Positions 60,373-64,000 of a stretch of DNA of 64,000 bases are shown in pieces. A program made the translations under genes and the position numbers. Below the pieces are notes generated by a model, which saw only the letters and a list, made by a program, of their open reading frames with translations, was not told where the DNA came from and made no database searches. Source of the DNA: Tritrichomonas musculus (Eukaryota; Parabasalia; Tritrichomonadida; Tritrichomonadidae); the NCBI GenBank assembly GCA_039105265.1, contig JAPFFF010000007.1, forward strand, positions 3,844,001-3,908,000. Direction: 5' to 3'. Numbering within the stretch: the stretch's first letter is position 1; every line of letters starts with the position of its first letter.

Positions 60373-62919
60373 TTATGCTTCATCTTCATCGTCATCATCA
60401 TCAGAAGGTTCCTCAACAATTTCAGCTGTAGCTGGCTTTTCAACAGTTCGTGACCTAATATATGATTTATCACCAGCACCTTTATGTGCAGCCTTATATA
60501 ATCCTTTGATTGTGGTGTAATTTCCACCAACTTGTGAATCAATCCAAGCATCAATATTTTCACCAAATTTGTCTTGTAATTGCTTCTTTGTTGCTGTACT
60601 TACTTTATTTTCAATTATAGCTTGAGCTAACTGTGCATATTGGTCTTTCTTATCTTCTGTGAATCCAAGACCAGTCTTAAAGATGAGGTCATTTGTTTGC
60701 TCCAATATTTCTTGTAATACTCCTGATATTTCACCATCACTATTTATTTCTCCATCAACTGGCATAGTCGCTTTAATGCTTTCATTATATTCTTTTTGAA
60801 TCATAACACCCAATTCAGCATTTACGGATTTTGGATGTAATTTCTTATATTTAACCCAATCACTCCAATCATTGCATTCATGGTCTTTCATCACTTTAGA
60901 TTCATAACGTGCAATAAATATGGCTGTACATACTTTGAAATAACTAAATATACATTTTAATGGTTCCAAATCTTTGTATTCTTCATTAGTAAATATATTG
61001 TATAAAACAGTTTGCCATATTTTTGAAAATATAGAACTCCACAAACCTCTTGCAGTAATTTTGGTACTGATTTTGGGTTTGGATAAACCAACAGATTGAT
61101 ATGAGTTTATTACTTTTTCTAATTTCTTATCAATTTCAGGTTTAAACTTACCTTCATTCCATTGTTCTGGAGTGTATTCCCATGTTCGTTTAGCTCCCAT
61201 AAGATTCTTAAGCCATACTTCGAATGAATCATTTGTTTTACCAGCAATACGTTCGGTTTGCCATAATTTCTTATAAGGGTCTGCTTTAACAAGACGATAT
61301 CCATTAATAATAACAGGCTTACCACGGGTATCAACAATAACAATATCTTCAACTCTATCACCGTTTAAATCACAAATTGGATTACCGAGAGGGTCTTTAG
61401 TGTCATGCCTAGCTGGTACTAAACGATATAATGGATATCCATTTTTATCAAATCTTTTCTTGCAATAAGCTTCTGCTCCGTCTCTTGTAGCACATTTAGG
61501 TGAAAACTTGACACGGTAATTACCGTTAATAAGAATATCAAATAATTCCCCTCGATATTTACTAACATCAATACTTTGTTTGTTTTCGAAAATGTACAGG
61601 TCGCTCATACGTTTTTGTGATGCTTCAAATGTTTTACCAGCACGTTTACCTGTTGGGATAGACTTCATATATTCATTTAAGAATTCGGCAGCATTTACTT
61701 CAGGTCCTTTTGTTGCTTCAATATTTGAGTTCAATAGTTCTGAAAAGTTGGTGTGGTCATCTTCAGCTTCAATTGGTTTGTTTCTTCTAAGATATTCTTT
61801 GGTTGGTGTGCTAAAAACACGCTTCGACATTGTTTTATAGTCGGATAAAGATTCACTATCATCTTCTAGATTTACGTCAATTGCATGATAATTGTCTTTA
61901 ACAACTTTGCTTTGCAAATGTTCAGATTCACTTTGCTCTTCTATATCACTATTCATATTAAAAAATATTTCTCTATCTCCATTTTCATTAAGGTACTTTA
62001 TTAATTGTTTGAGTTTCTTTTTGTTTTTAGGTTCAGTTGTTTCTTCAAATATGTTTGTTTCTCTTATTGCATCATGTAATTGTAATGCGATATTCCTAAC
62101 TCTAACATCGGAGTCATCTTTAGGATTTATAGACCTATTATAGTAACCATAAAGGTTTTTAGCAGTAAACTCTTCATTTAATAAGCCAAACCTTTCTAGT
62201 TGGTTAGCATCAATTGTAGAAGATTTATTGTAAGCATCTAATAATTGCTGACCTTCTTGATTAGATTCAGCTAACTTTCTCATTGTTTCAATATTGGTTT
62301 GTCTTCTTTGTTTCTCAAATTGCATTAGGTTATTTATGTCATCTGGTATCTTGTTGTTTTTATGTGAATCTATGTTTTCAGTTAATGATACGACAAGTAA
62401 TTGAATCTGTGTAGTATCTTTTTTATTAAATAACGGATACCTTTTTGAGTCATCAGCAATACAATAAAATAAGTGTAAAGCATTAATATGATTACTATCA
62501 AGTGTAAATAAATTACTAAGTGATTCAATGTCTTTATTAATTCTGTTTCTAAAATAGTGGCCTTCCAAGTCGGGCTCCTCCTCTTCCTCAATTTGTGGAA
62601 TAACAGGCTTTTCTTTATCTTTTAGTAAGCCAGATATATCAATAAAGTAATTCGCTTTTGAATCAAGTATTTTAGCTAATTCATTTTTTTGTCTTTTACT
62701 TCCTTTAGGCTTTGCGTTATATTTATCAAGCATATCTTTTAGCTTTTCTTTCACGTCTTTGATATAGTTACGAGGATTCTTGAGATACTCAATAATATTG
62801 TGTATTATTGTTTTTATTTGCTCTGATTTACTATTTTGGAACATGAATATGAGCATATCTTGATAATCTTTCTTTTTCACCTCATTCATTATTAATTGTT
62901 CATCCACATCTGACGTCAT
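60373..62919 (-). CDS. Large DLNGD-core protein of D (848 aa)
   Basis: The N-terminal half has helical repeats (DYQDMLIFMFQNSKSEQIKT) like those of the B 726-residue ORF and an acidic linker (IEEEEEPD). The core at about 460-560 has INGNYRVKFSPKCATRD, YRLVPARHDTKDPLG, CDLNGDRVEDIVIVDTRG and NGYRLVKADPYKKLW. Tail acidic. Family of 6223-8781. Start codon 14 bp from the divergent fibre ATG. Confidence 0.74.
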   Translation of the reverse strand: MTSDVDEQLIMNEVKKKDYQDMLIFMFQNSKSEQIKTIIHNIIEYLKNPRNYIKDVKEKLKDMLDKYNAKPKGSKRQKNELAKILDSKANYFIDISGLLKDKEKPVIPQIEEEEEPDLEGHYFRNRINKDIESLSNLFTLDSNHINALHLFYCIADDSKRYPLFNKKDTTQIQLLVVSLTENIDSHKNNKIPDDINNLMQFEKQRRQTNIETMRKLAESNQEGQQLLDAYNKSSTIDANQLERFGLLNEEFTAKNLYGYYNRSINPKDDSDVRVRNIALQLHDAIRETNIFEETTEPKNKKKLKQLIKYLNENGDREIFFNMNSDIEEQSESEHLQSKVVKDNYHAIDVNLEDDSESLSDYKTMSKRVFSTPTKEYLRRNKPIEAEDDHTNFSELLNSNIEATKGPEVNAAEFLNEYMKSIPTGKRAGKTFEASQKRMSDLYIFENKQSIDVSKYRGELFDILINGNYRVKFSPKCATRDGAEAYCKKRFDKNGYPLYRLVPARHDTKDPLGNPICDLNGDRVEDIVIVDTRGKPVIINGYRLVKADPYKKLWQTERIAGKTNDSFEVWLKNLMGAKRTWEYTPEQWNEGKFKPEIDKKLEKVINSYQSVGLSKPKISTKITARGLWSSIFSKIWQTVLYNIFTNEEYKDLEPLKCIFSYFKVCTAIFIARYESKVMKDHECNDWSDWVKYKKLHPKSVNAELGVMIQKEYNESIKATMPVDGEINSDGEISGVLQEILEQTNDLIFKTGLGFTEDKKDQYAQLAQAIIENKVSTATKKQLQDKFGENIDAWIDSQVGGNYTTIKGLYKAAHKGAGDKSYIRSRTVEKPATAEIVEEPSDDDDDEDEA

Positions 62920-62933
62920 TTATTATGTTCAAA

Positions 62934-64000
62934 ATGTTTACGATAGAGCAAGCAGGTGGTATCAAAAGGGTAAATACAATAGATGAATTAATAATAGAAT
63001 ACATAAAACAATATGCCACTTCATGTGGGTGTAAGTGTAATAACGGAAATAATTTGGGGTCAAGCTTGAATACCGAGGAATTGAAAGAATTATTGAAACC
63101 TTACGCAAAGCTTACGAATCTTGATGAGTATGCAAAGCTTACGAGCTTAAGCGAGTACGCTAAAGCGCAGGACTTACAGTCTTATGCGAAAACAACTGAT
63201 TTATTCGATTATTTGAAAACAGAGGAATTCAATAAAGAATTATTAAAGTATGCTAGTAGTGAAGAAATTGACTTGCAAAGCAAGGCCCAAGCTTTAGCTT
63301 GTCAAAACGCTGTTAATACATTACGTGATTATGTTATCAACAATTTTGCATTATCAACTGACATACCTGAGGTACCTACAGATTTGGTTAATGAATCTGC
63401 TTTGACAACTGCTTTGGAACCATACGCGAAAACAGAAGACTTGCCAGAGATACCCACAGTTCTCAAAAATAGTGAGTTGCAATTGAACATAAGAGACCAA
63501 TTATCAGACGAAATGTTTCAGAAATTGATGGCTGATGATGTTAAACCATTATCAGCTCAAGCATCAATGTGTTTAACAAGTATGGCGGCTAATGAAGGTC
63601 TTCAAGCAGCTTTGGATTCTTGTGCCAGAGAATATGTTTCAAAAGAAGGCCTCCCAAAGATTATTGAGCAAGTGAAAAGCGAAATCCCAGAGATTATTGA
63701 GGGACAAACAACTATTCAATTCACAATCGCCAATAATACAATTCTTGATTTGGATTACGACCCATATCATATACTGATTGAGCAATATGGGTTGGATATT
63801 GTATCATCAGACAGTTACTATACGGCCCATTATGTTCACGCAGACTATTCGTACAATGACGATGATGATAATCTACCCTCTCAGATACTGCGTATGGAAG
63901 GAAGTGATTCTAGTCTTTGGTATCTGTATAACTCCCATGAATTAATCAATCCAGGAACTGGTGAAACACCTGAAATATTATCATGTTCAATAACCAAAAC
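62934..64000 (+). CDS. Fibre-like protein of D, runs off the window
   Basis: The start at 62934 (MFTIEQAGGIKRVNTIDELI) matches A and B; an ATG lies 9 bp upstream. YAKLTNLDEYAKLTSLSEYA repeats near residues 45-75. The block SELQLNIRDQLSDEMFQKLM and the following IIEGQTTIQFTIANNTILDL are nearly the same as in B. A palindromic unit (63284-63301) codes for KAQALACQNA. The 3' end is outside the window. Confidence 0.74.
   Translation, partial: MFTIEQAGGIKRVNTIDELIIEYIKQYATSCGCKCNNGNNLGSSLNTEELKELLKPYAKLTNLDEYAKLTSLSEYAKAQDLQSYAKTTDLFDYLKTEEFNKELLKYASSEEIDLQSKAQALACQNAVNTLRDYVINNFALSTDIPEVPTDLVNESALTTALEPYAKTEDLPEIPTVLKNSELQLNIRDQLSDEMFQKLMADDVKPLSAQASMCLTSMAANEGLQAALDSCAREYVSKEGLPKIIEQVKSEIPEIIEGQTTIQFTIANNTILDLDYDPYHILIEQYGLDIVSSDSYYTAHYVHADYSYNDDDDNLPSQILRMEGSDSSLWYLYNSHELINPGTGETPEILSCSITK
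63284..63301. repeat. AAGCTT-centred mini-repeat in fibre gene
   Basis: GGCCCAAGCTTTAGCTTG, in frame; relative of 56124-56140 and 60245-60261. Confidence 0.7.

Larger units (their letters stand above)
57304..64000. mobile_element. Polinton element D, outermost host, runs off the window
   Basis: D begins in view at the KilA-N fragment flanking E. It continues with integrase, the 110-residue protein, two small proteins, the large DLNGD-core protein and the fibre gene, which is cut by the window edge. About 2.3 kb (57304-59652) is an almost exact inverted match of E at 24312-26670. D is broken by E and only partly visible. Confidence 0.75.

Overview
The window is wall-to-wall Polinton (Maverick) DNA: self-synthesising, capsid-bearing DNA elements of a protist genome, here treated as fossils. 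No cellular housekeeping gene, rRNA or convincing tRNA is seen. AT-rich, intron-free genes in the standard code, a retroviral-type integrase, protein-primed family B DNA polymerase, FtsK/HerA-type packaging ATPase and double-jelly-roll capsid protein fit the huge Maverick families of parabasalids. Trichomonas vaginalis or a close relative is my best guess (inference; no host gene confirms it).

Five elements are nested like Russian dolls. Element D (57304 to beyond 64000) is the oldest host. Element E (24312-26937 plus 51220-57303) sits inside D. E carries two insertions: element X (ends at 24311, begins left of the window) and element B (26938-51219). Element A (71-22758) sits inside X. A has terminal inverted repeats (TIRs) of about 890 bp and the 6-bp target duplication AACGAA. 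B has 186-bp identical TIRs and the duplication AACCTC. The ends of X and E have one visible boundary each, followed by AACGTT and AACCAT. A looks whole. B is a composite with a 2.5-kb partial direct duplication and looks broken. X, E and D are broken by the insertions they carry.

The gene modules recur. The capsid module is the major capsid protein, an 84-residue amphipathic pVI-like protein, a coiled-coil protein of about 150 residues, and two small proteins of about 76 residues. The packaging module is an N-terminal KARILSSENDASVKQ protein, a 43-49 residue membrane protein missed by size cut-offs, the ATPase, and a convergent 151-159 residue protein. The integration module is the integrase followed by a 110-residue protein. 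A large protein with a DLNGD core lies divergent from a long fibre protein with phage-tail-fibre-like repeats. PolB with an embedded HNH-like domain and a KilA-N protein complete the set. A free-standing HNH endonuclease is unique to A. Most genes are preceded by a TTTATTTTTG or TTTTTTAT box about 7-20 bp before the ATG, which looks like an element-specific promoter.

The most interesting signals are these: in-frame palindromic mini-repeats spread through unrelated genes; a capsid insert domain and fibre segments that look recently exchanged between otherwise diverged elements; a preference for targets beginning AAC; a 1.6-kb unit with its own inverted repeats encoding one unknown protein; and the conserved tiny membrane protein.
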